Below are positions 36,338-45,771 of a DNA stretch of 64,000 nucleotides, one piece after another. The stretch spans positions 1,550,001-1,614,000 of the forward strand of contig VRMN01000003.1 of assembly GCA_008690995.1 (NCBI GenBank), given 5' to 3'. The notes beneath the pieces were generated by a model that saw only the letters and a program-made list of their open reading frames with translations, did not search any database and had not been told where the DNA came from. The DNA is from Porphyridium purpureum. Lineage: Eukaryota > Rhodophyta > Bangiophyceae > Porphyridiales > Porphyridiaceae. The position numbers and the translations under genes are program-made. Numbering within the stretch: the first letter of the stretch is position 1; every line of letters begins with the position of its first letter.

Positions 36338-37425
36338 ACCGGATCTACTAGGATTGAGACCGCCGCGTGGACCTACTGTTGCGGAGCAACGAGATTCTCG
36401 TGCACTTCTTCATAGCAGCCAAGCCATCGATGACGTTCGGGCTTGGTTTGCCCGCACTCCGCGGCCTTCCCACACGTATTCCTGAGCGGCAGACCCTGTT
36501 CGCTGTCAGCAAGAGGAAAGCACAGTCGGGACGGGAAGGCGAAGCAGCGCTTCTAGCAGTCCATGTGACATTCGTATGCCTTTGCTACAAATCGATACAT
36601 GAAGCTTGGACCGAGCACGACGCGCAACACTCCTCTTCTACGAGCATGCATGCTCCAAGTTCGGGGTATGATGTGACTGCACCGTACGTTGTCCGGGTTG
36701 TGCGGACGATGGCTCACTCACCACCACACGTCACACTCACGCCAAACCATTGGCAATGACCCTGTCAGTTTGAATGCGTGGCTACGGGCATGCCTCTCGT
36801 GCTCGGTAAAAAAGGGTTGTGGTGGGTTTGTCAGCTGCTTCACCCGTCAGCGCGCGGCGAATTTGTGTCCACTCAGCAACATCGCTCTTGACGCGCCTTA
36901 CTAATCCGGCCAACACTCGTCATCACAGACTTGCGTCCTTCCGCGGGTGAATTATGTTCTCGTCGTTAACACCACCGTCAACACACACAAACAAGCACAG
37001 GCAAGCTTACGTGTGCGTGGGAAGTGGGGTGGACGTGCGCGCACTTCTGCTTCTGCCCCCGTTGCATCAAACTCCGAGCTTCGAGCTAGATCGATCGTTG
37101 CTGCGGGTGAGCGGAAGTGGTTTACACATGCTTCTGACGTTTTGAGTTCGTTTTTCATGTGAAGCACGCCAGTGCCTCGCCCTCTTTGTTGCCTTTCTCC
37201 CCCTGGAACGGAGGGGACGGCGTGCCTGTGGCTCCAAAACCGATGAAGGCCGGGTCATTGTGCAGTCGCCGCACAGTCTGCACAATGAGTGTTTTAGGAT
37301 GTTCGTGCATGCGCGCACGCACGAGCCAAGCCGCGTGATCTATAAAGGGCGGGACCCACTGCAGCGTTGATGATGGTAGGCGGTGCGCCGACCTCCGACA
37401 GAGCACGCAGACTCGTTGTGTAAGG
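36338..37425. other. 1.1-kb spacer
   Basis: An open frame at 36367 lacks an ATG start and looks non-coding. Short CA/AC-rich parts occur at ~36980. CTATAAAG at 37340-37347 marks the promoter of the next gene. Nothing else supported. Confidence 0.35.
37340..37347 (+). promoter_or_regulatory. TATA box of small gene
   Basis: CTATAAAG, 86 bases before the ATG at 37426. Same octamer as at 4032-4039. Confidence 0.45.
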
Positions 37426-37746
37426 ATGATAGCAGGAATAGAGAAGCGTGGTCGAAACCGCAGCCGGACTTCCGATCGTGCGCCGAGCAGGAGAAGACAG
37501 TTTTCGCACGCAGAGGCGCGCGAAGAGTATGGCGAGATGCGCGAGAGGCAAAAGCGCGCGCGATACGCCTCAAAGCTCAGCACGGAAGGTGTGAGCCGCG
37601 GATTGGTGAAGGCGTCGGACAGTAGTAGCGAAAGTCTCTGCTCCGCGACTGATGCCGATGGACAAGTCGACCACATTGAACGGCTCTTGAATGAGCTCTC
37701 GCCCTGCTGTTCAGTTGCCCATGAAGCTCCGACGAGCAGCGCGTAA
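37426..37746 (+). CDS. Small Arg/Ser-rich hypothetical protein, possibly spliced at its 3' end
   Basis: 106 residues from ATG 37426: an Arg-rich first half (GIEKRGRNRSRTSDRAPSRRR) with a charged helix (HAEAREEYGEMRERQKRARY), then a Ser/Asp-rich acidic second half. No known family. The terminal TAA lies inside GTAAGT, an ideal 5' splice site, so the true protein may continue into another exon; a candidate acceptor TATTTTTCGCAAG lies at about 37776-37789. The TATA box placement supports a transcribed gene. Confidence 0.45.
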   Translation: MIAGIEKRGRNRSRTSDRAPSRRRQFSHAEAREEYGEMRERQKRARYASKLSTEGVSRGLVKASDSSSESLCSATDADGQVDHIERLLNELSPCCSVAHEAPTSSA

Positions 37747-37954
37747 GTAGTTGCTCGAGATTTCATCTGGTGTATTTTTCGCAAGTAAAACAATTTTGGG
37801 AATCCAACGAACATCGATGTTGTCGGTGTCGTTGTGTGGATGAGGACAGTACTTCTCTCGCAAAGCTCAAGATACAACGCACTCGAGCCAGCCGCGTTCA
37901 ACCGGTTGCTTGTTTGATCGACACTGCCTCCGGCTCGGCCGCTAGATCGCGGGC

Positions 37955-40330
37955 ATGGGGGAAAGCGAGCCCGGGCGGCAAACGATGCGGATCTTTGGCG
38001 GCACGTGGAACGTGAATGGCAAGCGGCCATCGATGCCGATGACCGACTTCTTGTTTGGGCGAGGCTCGGCGCCCGGCCCAGAGCATATGGTTTGCGACGT
38101 TTATCTCGTGGGCCTGCAGGAGGCGCAACCACTTTCCGGGATGAACGCGGTTGCAACAGACATGTCGCGCGGGCGCGCCTGGAAAGATGCGCTCGACAAC
38201 GAGTTTGTGAAGCTCAACGAGCCTATCGTTTGTGTATCATGGCATCAAATGGTCGGTATCTGCCTGCTCGTTTACGCGAAGCAGGCGATTCGCGGCCTCA
38301 TCCAAAACGTACACAAGTCAGAGGTCGGCACCGGGTTTCTAAACATGGCCGGGAACAAGGGTGGCATTGCCATGCGATTCGACCTCGCCGGTCACAGCGT
38401 CGCGGCCGTGGCGTGCCATTTGGCTGCCAGTCAGTCCAATGTGGATAAGCGCAACCAGGACTTTCGTGACGTTGTGCGCAGGGCGGTGTTTGAGGAACGC
38501 TACAGCATTTTGTCGCATGAAGTCGTGTTTTGGCTCGGTGATCTTAATTATCGCATCGATTTACCGGTACCAGAAGTCATGAAGTTGATTGCAATGCAGG
38601 ATTGGGAAACGCTTCGCAAGTACGATCAACTCATCCAGGCCAAGAGCAAGGGTGACGTTCTGCAAGGCTTTCAAGAGGCCGTGATCTCCTTCGCGCCAAC
38701 GTATAAGCTCTCTGCCATGGATAGCACGTACGAAATGGATGAAGAAGGAGGAATCAAGCGCACGCCATCATGGACTGATCGCGTGCTTTGGCGCACCTCT
38801 GCAAACATGCGAGGGACATTACGAGTATGCGCGTATCGACGGCACGAGGTCCTCGGCTCTGATCATCGGCCGGTCAGCGCAGTTTTTGACTGCATGTTAT
38901 CCGATGCGCCTCCTCCCGAAGCCGCATCAACGCCTCTTGAAGCTGCGCCTTCATCTGTTGCCCACGCAGACTCCTACTCGCGCGCGCTCGTGGCCGATCG
39001 CTCGCGACAGCGCGAGTTGGAGCGGATGGTGAAAGCTGAGGTGCACGTAGATCCTCAAACGATCTCAGCTGGAACAATCGCCGTAGGTGTCCAGAAACGT
39101 CTGTCATTCAACATGCGCAACACCGGGAGCATCGTCGCCCATGTTGAGATTCACGGTTCTCATATCGGGCATTGGCTTCTTGTTGACGATCGTGCCAGGG
39201 ACAATTCCATAGAATGCGCGCTCGCGCCAGGAGAGTCCATGTCGGTTGATGTGCACATTTTGCTCGATTCGCGTGCCTCCCCAGATAGCGCCGCGTTTGT
39301 CGAGAATGTAATCTTACGCAAGGAACCGCTGGAAGGCATTTTGCGCGTGGTCATTCGAGACGGTGGCGAAAAGTTTGTGGTGATCAGCGCGGATCTCGTG
39401 CCGACGGCATTGGGGCTTTCGCTGAACACCTTGGCCTGCTTGTCCATTCCTGTGGCGGAGTGCGCCACGCAGCCTGTGAACCAGCAACCTGCGTATCTGT
39501 TGGCACAGGCCAAGGTGCATGTGCCCTTGGAAATCTTCATGCTGTTGGATCTATTGTATCGATCACTCGTACTGTACAAGGAACGCAAGGGCGGCAAGGC
39601 AAACAAGTTTGTCATGCGCGTTGTGGGTGCGCACGCGGACTTTTCTCATGCCCAATTTTGTAGCGAGTTTGACCGCAAAGTCGAGTACCTTTTGGACGGA
39701 GTCGTGAATCAGCGCAAGCGCCTGGACTGCTCACAAGTTGATTTGTACGGCGCAGATCAGCGTGCCATCGATCCGTTTGCGATTTGGTGCTGCTTGCTTA
39801 CCGTGCTTCGCAATGCGAGAGAGGGCGTACTTTCACCGGATCTCGGGCGTAAAATGTTTGCACTTTTGGATACGCATTTTTCGAGCGAAGGCAGCACGAG
39901 CTTGCGTAGGGCGCTTGCAAATCACGAGGCGGCGCTAAATCGTGGCACTACGGATGGCATGGTTGTTGCCGTTTCTGCGGCTCCCGATCAGGCTGCTGAG
40001 AATAAGCTGGCATGGCTACGAGAAACGCTCTGGTCAATGGCCGCAAAAGCGCCTCGGATTCAGTTTAACACATTCACCTATGTCGTCGGCTTTCTCGGTG
40101 TCATTCAGACTGAGTCGTGCGGCTTATTGACCGCCGCCGAATCGATATGGCAACAGACTCTCAACGGTGTCGGATCGGCACTGTTTTCACATTCGACCGA
40201 CCAGAAAAAGGACGAGTATCGCGACAAGCTTATCCTGGCACTTCGCATCATGCTGACTGGCGGCGGAAGCACAAATTGTCGCTCGCGGGCGCTACGCATC
40301 CGCCTGTCCGACCCAACTCCTGCTAACTAA
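37955..40330 (+). CDS. OCRL: OCRL/INPP5B-like inositol polyphosphate 5-phosphatase
   Basis: 791 residues. The 5-phosphatase domain (~12-310) shows GTWNVNGKRP, VGLQEAQPL, LNMAGNKGGIAMRF, CHLAASQSNVDKRNQDF, FWLGDLNYRI, PSWTDRVLWR and SDHRPVSAVFD, all catalytic blocks. It is followed by an ASH/MSP-like beta domain (~345-490; SFNMRNTGSIVAHVEI, LAPGESMSVDVHI) and a RhoGAP-like helical domain (~510-770; VPLEIFMLLDLLYRSLV). This order equals OCRL and INPP5B, which remove the 5-phosphate of PI(4,5)P2 on endosomes, Golgi and cilia bases. The N-terminal PH domain of animal OCRL is missing. The RhoGAP arginine finger is not evident, as in animals, where it is also non-catalytic. Confidence 0.92.
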   Translation: MGESEPGRQTMRIFGGTWNVNGKRPSMPMTDFLFGRGSAPGPEHMVCDVYLVGLQEAQPLSGMNAVATDMSRGRAWKDALDNEFVKLNEPIVCVSWHQMVGICLLVYAKQAIRGLIQNVHKSEVGTGFLNMAGNKGGIAMRFDLAGHSVAAVACHLAASQSNVDKRNQDFRDVVRRAVFEERYSILSHEVVFWLGDLNYRIDLPVPEVMKLIAMQDWETLRKYDQLIQAKSKGDVLQGFQEAVISFAPTYKLSAMDSTYEMDEEGGIKRTPSWTDRVLWRTSANMRGTLRVCAYRRHEVLGSDHRPVSAVFDCMLSDAPPPEAASTPLEAAPSSVAHADSYSRALVADRSRQRELERMVKAEVHVDPQTISAGTIAVGVQKRLSFNMRNTGSIVAHVEIHGSHIGHWLLVDDRARDNSIECALAPGESMSVDVHILLDSRASPDSAAFVENVILRKEPLEGILRVVIRDGGEKFVVISADLVPTALGLSLNTLACLSIPVAECATQPVNQQPAYLLAQAKVHVPLEIFMLLDLLYRSLVLYKERKGGKANKFVMRVVGAHADFSHAQFCSEFDRKVEYLLDGVVNQRKRLDCSQVDLYGADQRAIDPFAIWCCLLTVLRNAREGVLSPDLGRKMFALLDTHFSSEGSTSLRRALANHEAALNRGTTDGMVVAVSAAPDQAAENKLAWLRETLWSMAAKAPRIQFNTFTYVVGFLGVIQTESCGLLTAAESIWQQTLNGVGSALFSHSTDQKKDEYRDKLILALRIMLTGGGSTNCRSRALRIRLSDPTPAN

Positions 40331-40426
40331 ACCGAACGTTGTTGACTGAGAAGCACTCGGGAGTTTGTGCTCCACTTGGCGTAAAATGTCAAATGGGATA
40401 CGGAGGGAGGGACGTCTGCGTTTGTC

Positions 40427-41200
40427 ATGGCCATAGCCAGCGCGTTTGTCTTCGCAAGTTCAGGACTTAGACGAGCTCGTCAGACGCGGCCGGACCGAAC
40501 TGCTGCGCGACAGCTCGGGGCACACTGGCGCTGCGCCCAAAGGGTGTCGCTGGTTCGACCGCGATCTGGCGGTTGCGCCATGAGCAGTCGCCGTGAAGAG
40601 GGCACGGAGAAAGCCAAGCGCAGAACCGAATGGGCCGCAGATTTGACCAAGTGGATCGTATCCTTTTCTGTCTTCGGAGGTATAGTGTACTTTCACAACG
40701 CGCACGCACTCCTCCTGACATGCGGCGCAATCACGGGCGGGATGGTTGGAAAGGCCTTGAAAGCGATCATCAATGAGACGCGGCCCGAAGGGTCCAAACT
40801 CGTTGACCCGGGAATGCCGAGTTCGCATGCGCTTCAGCTGTTTTATTGGGCGTCAGTCATGACGATTACGATGTTCAGTACCGTGTCCGCAGAGCCAAGT
40901 ATTGTATTCCGTCTCGCCGTCAGCGGTGCTCTTTTCGTTTTCGCGATCGTGTCGGCGTCGTGGAGAGTAGCTGTCGGATTCCACTCTGCCGAGCAGGTGG
41001 TGGTGGGTGCAGCGTGTGGATCCATGCATGCCTTCCTGTGGGCCTATTTGGTAAGCCGCCATTTGCTGCCGCTCGCAGATCCTATCATCAGTCCGCACCC
41101 GTGGCTCTATGTCATCACGATATCTGTCCTCGGCTTCGCGGCGATCAATACGGGGAGCTTGTGGCGCCTGATGATCAGACGGAACGCACGACAAGAGTAG
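40427..41200 (+). CDS. Plastid LPP-epsilon-like phosphatidate phosphatase (PAP2)
   Basis: 257 residues. The first ~50 residues resemble a transit peptide (Ala/Arg/Ser-rich). The PAP2 motifs are KAIINETRP (K-x6-RP), PSSHAL (PSGH-type) and WRVAVGFHSAEQVVVGA, where the R-x5-H of motif 3 is intact but the usual Asp is Gln, as in chloroplast LPP-epsilon. Four to five hydrophobic helices are present, among them WIVSFSVFGGIVYF, LLLTCGAITGG and LYVITISVLGFAA. It should dephosphorylate phosphatidic acid to diacylglycerol in the plastid envelope. Convergent with TFIIE-beta, 110 bases apart. Confidence 0.85.
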   Translation: MAIASAFVFASSGLRRARQTRPDRTAARQLGAHWRCAQRVSLVRPRSGGCAMSSRREEGTEKAKRRTEWAADLTKWIVSFSVFGGIVYFHNAHALLLTCGAITGGMVGKALKAIINETRPEGSKLVDPGMPSSHALQLFYWASVMTITMFSTVSAEPSIVFRLAVSGALFVFAIVSASWRVAVGFHSAEQVVVGAACGSMHAFLWAYLVSRHLLPLADPIISPHPWLYVITISVLGFAAINTGSLWRLMIRRNARQE

Positions 41201-41310
41201 ATGTATGACGAGTTCTACATTCGTGATTACTTGTACGATCAACAAAACAAGACAAATGATGTCTTGGTACTGAGACGGGGATTCCGCGCTCCTCTAACGC
41301 CGAGCACGTA

Positions 41311-42000
41311 TCACTCCTTGAACGCGCTTGGTTTACCTCCAGCCAATTCGACATCTTGGGTGAGATCAATTCCCGTCCCAGCCATGTGTACATTTGTGAG
41401 TTTGACGCTTCTGCTTTTTCTGGCCTCCATCTTCTTTGGCCGCTTCCGCATGATGGAGCCTGCGTTCGGCCGTGAATGGCTTCCCTTCTTCAAGTCGTGC
41501 TCTTTTAGGTAAAGATGGATGTCGTGTGGCTCTGGGAGTCGGATCTCGTGAAACTTCTTCGCGATCTCCTCGTGAATGTGTATATAAAGTCTTGCCTCAT
41601 AGTTAAAGAGCAGCGTCTTGCTTGAGCCCGGAATATGGAGCTTGATGAGCTGTCGCGGGTTCGCTTCCGCAAGCTCCTCGATATCCGCCTTCACCCCGTT
41701 GTACGAATCATACAAATCTGACGCCACAATGGGCGCCTTCGCCCGCCGCAAAAGTGCTACGAGGTCCGCACGATCACGAAGGTAGTAGCGGCTCTTCCAC
41801 CGGTATCGGGAGTCCGGCAGCACGATCACCTTGGGATTACTCTTGACATTGTTTCGTAGCTCCGTGTTCACCGCCAAGTCCACATCTGGCAGCCTCGACT
41901 TGATTTCCGCCACCGACATTGGCCTGAGCTCTGACTGCAACAACTTGAGCACTCTGTGCAACAAGAGACCGACAGGGTTTCCCCCCTGCTCTACGACCAT
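41311..42000 (-). CDS. GTF2E2: TFIIE beta subunit
   Basis: 229 residues from ATG 42000 (an upstream GTG is rejected). TFIIE-beta joins Pol II pre-initiation complexes and recruits TFIIH. Tandem winged helices: GLLLHRVLKLLQSELRPMSVAEIKSRLP and ...YYLRDRADLVALLRRAKAPIVASDLYDSY with KLHIPGSSKTLLFNYEARL; then EIRLPEPHDIHLYLKEHDLKK, the conserved C-terminal hook, and a basic tail. Length is a little shorter than human (291 aa), lacking its long Ser-rich start. Confidence 0.85.
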   Translation of the reverse strand: MVVEQGGNPVGLLLHRVLKLLQSELRPMSVAEIKSRLPDVDLAVNTELRNNVKSNPKVIVLPDSRYRWKSRYYLRDRADLVALLRRAKAPIVASDLYDSYNGVKADIEELAEANPRQLIKLHIPGSSKTLLFNYEARLYIHIHEEIAKKFHEIRLPEPHDIHLYLKEHDLKKGSHSRPNAGSIMRKRPKKMEARKSRSVKLTNVHMAGTGIDLTQDVELAGGKPSAFKE

Positions 42001-42168
42001 TGCGCTTCGGTGTCGCGCTGTCTCTTCTAGCGAAGTTTTCCCTGCCTCCCAACCGTTTCCACTGGAGCCAAATACAGCGCGTACGCTGCGCCAAGTCCTC
42101 GATCTCTCTCTCCGTTTCCTCCTCTCAATTCTCACTGCGCTGTGGTGACAAATTTTTCCTTTACATTG

Positions 42169-42927
42169 CTACTTGGTTCGTTTGGATAGTTCTCGTCGCG
42201 TACTCGGCGGCTCTTGGGTAGACTGCTCGACCTGTTTCTTACCCGTACTGCCTGTATTCGCGCCGGCTTGCGTTTCAGGCGCTCCATTCCCCGTTGCAGC
42301 CGATGCCGTTTTATCTTTCTTGCGGTTCGCTGCAAGCGACTTTTTCCGCAGCGCGTATGTCATTCCCATCACCTGCCGCTTGAATTTCTCGAGTAGATAT
42401 CCGTCAAGCCCAGTGATGTCCGCAAATCTGTCTGCTTGCTCTGGCACACTTTTCTCTGCGGCAAGCTCGGCACCCTGTTGACCGTCAACCGCTTGCTCGG
42501 TGGATGGCTCTTCCAAGACATTCGCCTGGACCTCGTCCTGTTCCGCGAGCATGCTGGCTTCGTCGCCATTAACCGCATGCCCATCAGCTACCAGCTCAGT
42601 CTCAACTTTCTCCTCATCACCACCATCATTTGCTGTGGCGGCGGGCGCCTCAGTTGCTTCCTTCTTGACAATTTCGCTGCCAGCAAGAGCCTCGTTTTCG
42701 CGGCTCTCCTCCTCTTTGTTTCGCATGACGGTTCCCTCCTCATTTCGAGGCCTCTTGCTTGCAACCGAGTCCTGGTCTGGTCCGGCGCCGGTGCCTGGAG
42801 ATCCTCCGCGCTTGTTTAGAGTCTCATTGTCATCCGAGTCCTCGTCACCTGATCCACCTTCCGAGCGCGTCTTCCTCTTCTTCAAAAACTCCGGACCTTT
42901 GAGTCTCGGCTCTGGTTCGTCTCCCAT
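42169..42927 (-). CDS. Disordered acidic/basic protein of unknown function
   Basis: 252 residues. N-terminus GPEFLKKRKTRSEGG with possible nuclear signals (KKRK, SKRPR), then long Glu/Asp/Ala-rich disorder. The only segment that looks folded is ~165-200, ADRFADITGLDGYLLEKFKRQVMGMTYALRKKS. A Lys/Thr/Gln-rich tail follows. No recognised domain. Tandem upstream of TFIIE-beta on the same strand, with 168 bases between; divergent from the OPR-like gene. The high charge bias and clean ATG make it likely to be real. Confidence 0.5.
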   Translation of the reverse strand: MGDEPEPRLKGPEFLKKRKTRSEGGSGDEDSDDNETLNKRGGSPGTGAGPDQDSVASKRPRNEEGTVMRNKEEESRENEALAGSEIVKKEATEAPAATANDGGDEEKVETELVADGHAVNGDEASMLAEQDEVQANVLEEPSTEQAVDGQQGAELAAEKSVPEQADRFADITGLDGYLLEKFKRQVMGMTYALRKKSLAANRKKDKTASAATGNGAPETQAGANTGSTGKKQVEQSTQEPPSTRRELSKRTK

Positions 42928-43029
42928 GTTCCTTTCCGCAGCTCTCCGCGCGCAAGGGTGGCGAAAGCCGCCACGGGGTCGCGGACCACCTTATTCTCCT
43001 AGCCCGCTGCCCTTTTCCGAGGCAGACAA

Positions 43030-45150
43030 ATGACTTCCAACGCTGTTGACGAATTCCCTCGCCGTGAAAACGCCTTTGTTGGGTCGAGAAGGCGGATGGC
43101 ATTTGGTTGCGTCTATGCGGCGCTTGCGCGGCAACAAGACTGCAGCGCGGTTCGATGGAGAGATCGGAACGCGTGGCTGCACACGCGCCGTGCCCGTAAC
43201 GCGCACATTTGCCGGTGCTTGGTGCTGCGCTTGGCGAGGCAACGGCAGGTATTCTCGGGCGAGCAGCAGCAGCTTTACCGGCAGTCGCGGCTCGGACTCA
43301 ATGAGTGGAGCGAGCCGAGGAAGAAGGGACAATTCAGTGATGAGCCGTGGCTGGAGCGCATGGCGTCTCTACGTTCGCAGAGTCGAGCCGACCGAACCCA
43401 TGGTGATGCAACATACATCGCAACGTTCTTCGCGCAAGTGTATGACTCGATTGGCTTGCACGGGTACAATACACAGCGCGCAGAAGCGCTGCTTCGGCTG
43501 CTTTTGATGTTCGCGCGGAAAAATACGTATCAGATGGATGCAACGAGGCGCTACTTGCTGAACAGTGACTTTCTGGAAAAATACTTGCAGCTCTGGGAGG
43601 ATATCGTGCTGGAGCATGAGAGTAAAGTATTCACAGTGGAGACCAGCGAAACGCCTTCACTCATTGAAAAAGCAGAGTGTATCGGCGTTATCACGCTGTG
43701 CTCCGTGCTGCACTCGTTCGCCGCCATGGATGTCTTCCCGGGTCGCAAGTTCATTCGTCTCTGGTGCATTCTGTACGAGCTGCAACCGGATCGGGCCTCG
43801 CCACGCTCCTTGTCAACTGCGTTTTGGTGCCTAGCGCGCTTTGGAACCGTACCGAGTTTTGAGCTCACTACAATTCTGAATAACTCTCTGGCGGTTTATG
43901 GCGATGAGTTCAGCGCCACAGAGCTCGCGAACGTTGTCTGGTCCGTAAGTCGCTTGCTCGTACGACCTAGAACACCGCCAAGCGAGAATGTATCGCTCAG
44001 TGACAGTTCCGACGTGCTTGATTGGCAGGCGTTTCTGAGCGCCATGGAGAGTTGCCACTGCGCATACTCGTTCTCGCCGATTGAGCTCCAGAACATTCTC
44101 TATGGTGTCACGCGCTTGATCGACAATGGACAGGCTCAGTTCCTGATGTCCAACGAAGACACTTGCCAGCGGCTATGGGACTTATGGTGGAGTGCATGGC
44201 TCAAGATGCTAGGCCAGACCAGGCGAAAAAGCACCAAAGGAGGCGCGGCTTCGGACGGCGTGCAGGGCCCTTCGCTAAGTGTAACGTTGGGAGCTGTCAC
44301 CAGGCTGGCGTGTCATGTACGCATACAAGAGGACCAAGTCAGAAACTTGCACGTACATTTGCATAATTGCAGACACAGCGTGCCTCTGCGACAAAGTGAA
44401 TTTGTACTGGGCTTTCTCGCCACATTCAAACATGTTCCAGATCTGGACCCGCGTGTACAAGCATACTTTGTGAGAAGAGTGTCGCGCTATTGTCGTGCGA
44501 CTGTTGGTTCCGACGACATATCGTACGTCAGTCTGGAGCAGGGCCCAGCGACACCATCGAACAATATGATGGGCGACTATCCGTTCTTGTGCACTGTTCA
44601 AAAATGCATCGAACTCGAGACCGCTGACTTTGATGTGGATGCAAGGCACGCGGCGCTCAGCAAGATTTTGAAACTTAACTGCGCGCGCCTTGGCCCCGAT
44701 GCAATCGTTAAGAGCATTTGGGTGCTTTACTTATTGCTTCAAAAGGCTCGGTCCCAAAGACTAGACGAGACGCGCCTGTTGCCGCTTCAGGAGACTACTG
44801 CTGCATGGCTTCGGTCATGGATGCGTCGGCTCGAAGAAATTGCACCACAACTCAGCTCTTCGGACTTTGCTGGTTGTGTGCTAGCGCTGTGCAATGTGCA
44901 TCGCAAGCTCCAAGTGGAAAGTTCGGCGGCTGCGCGCTTCCCGGGGAAAGAGGTGGTGCGCCGCGTGACTGCGCTTTTGCAAGAGCGCCTAGCTGCCGTC
45001 GAAAGCGAAGAGAAGGAGTTGTACGATCAGGTGCGCCACTCAGATGAAGCTGTTGGGGGGCAGCGTCCGTACATGGAGGTCTACGCGTGCACAGAGCAGC
45101 ATCTCCAGCTGATCTCACGCGCCATGGATCTTCTGCGCGACAGACGTTGA
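43030..45150 (+). CDS. Helical-repeat (OPR/HPR-like) organelle RNA-binding protein
   Basis: 706 residues. The N-terminus is Arg-rich and targeting-like. Repeats of ~38-45 residues with L-x(n)-A-x-x-xxLA/xA-xxx characterise it: ATELANVVWSVSRL, SPIELQNILYGVTRL, SLSTAFWCLARFG, SDFAGCVLALCNVHRK. These are octo/heptatricopeptide signatures found in FASTK and OPR proteins, which control organelle RNAs. I see no RAP domain at the C-terminus. Target RNA unknown. Its stop is 22 bases from the convergent GNAT stop. Confidence 0.6.
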   Translation: MTSNAVDEFPRRENAFVGSRRRMAFGCVYAALARQQDCSAVRWRDRNAWLHTRRARNAHICRCLVLRLARQRQVFSGEQQQLYRQSRLGLNEWSEPRKKGQFSDEPWLERMASLRSQSRADRTHGDATYIATFFAQVYDSIGLHGYNTQRAEALLRLLLMFARKNTYQMDATRRYLLNSDFLEKYLQLWEDIVLEHESKVFTVETSETPSLIEKAECIGVITLCSVLHSFAAMDVFPGRKFIRLWCILYELQPDRASPRSLSTAFWCLARFGTVPSFELTTILNNSLAVYGDEFSATELANVVWSVSRLLVRPRTPPSENVSLSDSSDVLDWQAFLSAMESCHCAYSFSPIELQNILYGVTRLIDNGQAQFLMSNEDTCQRLWDLWWSAWLKMLGQTRRKSTKGGAASDGVQGPSLSVTLGAVTRLACHVRIQEDQVRNLHVHLHNCRHSVPLRQSEFVLGFLATFKHVPDLDPRVQAYFVRRVSRYCRATVGSDDISYVSLEQGPATPSNNMMGDYPFLCTVQKCIELETADFDVDARHAALSKILKLNCARLGPDAIVKSIWVLYLLLQKARSQRLDETRLLPLQETTAAWLRSWMRRLEEIAPQLSSSDFAGCVLALCNVHRKLQVESSAAARFPGKEVVRRVTALLQERLAAVESEEKELYDQVRHSDEAVGGQRPYMEVYACTEQHLQLISRAMDLLRDRR

Positions 45151-45171
45151 GGAAAGAGTCCGCAACATTTT

Positions 45172-45765
45172 TCATAGTTTGTTTTGCTCTTTATGCAATG
45201 AGAGCTCTTCCTCAGGCAGAGCGCGGTGGTACAAGTATCGCTGTGGTTTGAGGCTGAACAAGTGACGCCAACGTAAAGGTTCTCGATACCGCATCGTAAA
45301 CCCGTTCCGTCGCCAAAATTGCATTGCAGGCCAGTTTGTCGATTCAACAGTCAAAAACACATCATCTATGGCAGCCTCCCTCGACACGCGTTCACACTCG
45401 CGCACAAGTGCGCGCGCAATGCCGCGTCTGCGATTCTGCGGCGTCACAAAAAGATTCCCAATGTACGCACCTTTTCTCCCCTTGGGCGTGGAGAATGGGC
45501 ACGGCAGGCGAGCAACTTCGCAGATCGCCACAGGCGTCTCGCACGGACAAACCGCAGCAATAAGAACGATAAGGCCGTCAGTATCGCCAGCGGCATCAAT
45601 TCCACCGTCACTTGCGCCTTCCTTTGCTAAGCGCGCAGCCGACGCTGGGCTCCAGCCACGGAGCTGTGTTGCGAGGGCGGCCATCTCGTGCCGCATTACC
45701 CGCTTGATCTTCCACCCGGGCGGAGGCATTTCGCCGGACATCGTCAGTGACGCGGTGAAAGCCAT
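45172..45765 (-). CDS. GNAT-family N-acetyltransferase
   Basis: 197 residues from ATG 45765. The acetyl-CoA motif A is clear: YIGNLFVTPQNRRRGIARALVRECERVSREAAIDDVFLTVE, then NWPAMQFWRRNGF of motif B. N-terminal ~60 residues are variable. Plastid GNATs have this layout, but the start is not strongly transit-like. Substrate unknown. The ATG lies only six bases from the divergent ATG of the PCIF1-like gene, so one promoter must serve both or one real start lies further inside (next ATG 45741). Confidence 0.8.
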   Translation of the reverse strand: MAFTASLTMSGEMPPPGWKIKRVMRHEMAALATQLRGWSPASAARLAKEGASDGGIDAAGDTDGLIVLIAAVCPCETPVAICEVARLPCPFSTPKGRKGAYIGNLFVTPQNRRRGIARALVRECERVSREAAIDDVFLTVESTNWPAMQFWRRNGFTMRYREPLRWRHLFSLKPQRYLYHRALPEEELSLHKEQNKL

Positions 45766-45771
45766 TCTCAA

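Noticed and set aside
36367-36759. 130-codon frame after the membrane-protein gene
   Set aside because: Starts with GTG, has no motif and mixed composition; probably chance.
37155-38156. 333-codon minus-strand frame
   Set aside because: Runs antisense to the small gene at 37426 and the start of the OCRL gene, lacks an ATG near its start and shows no domain.
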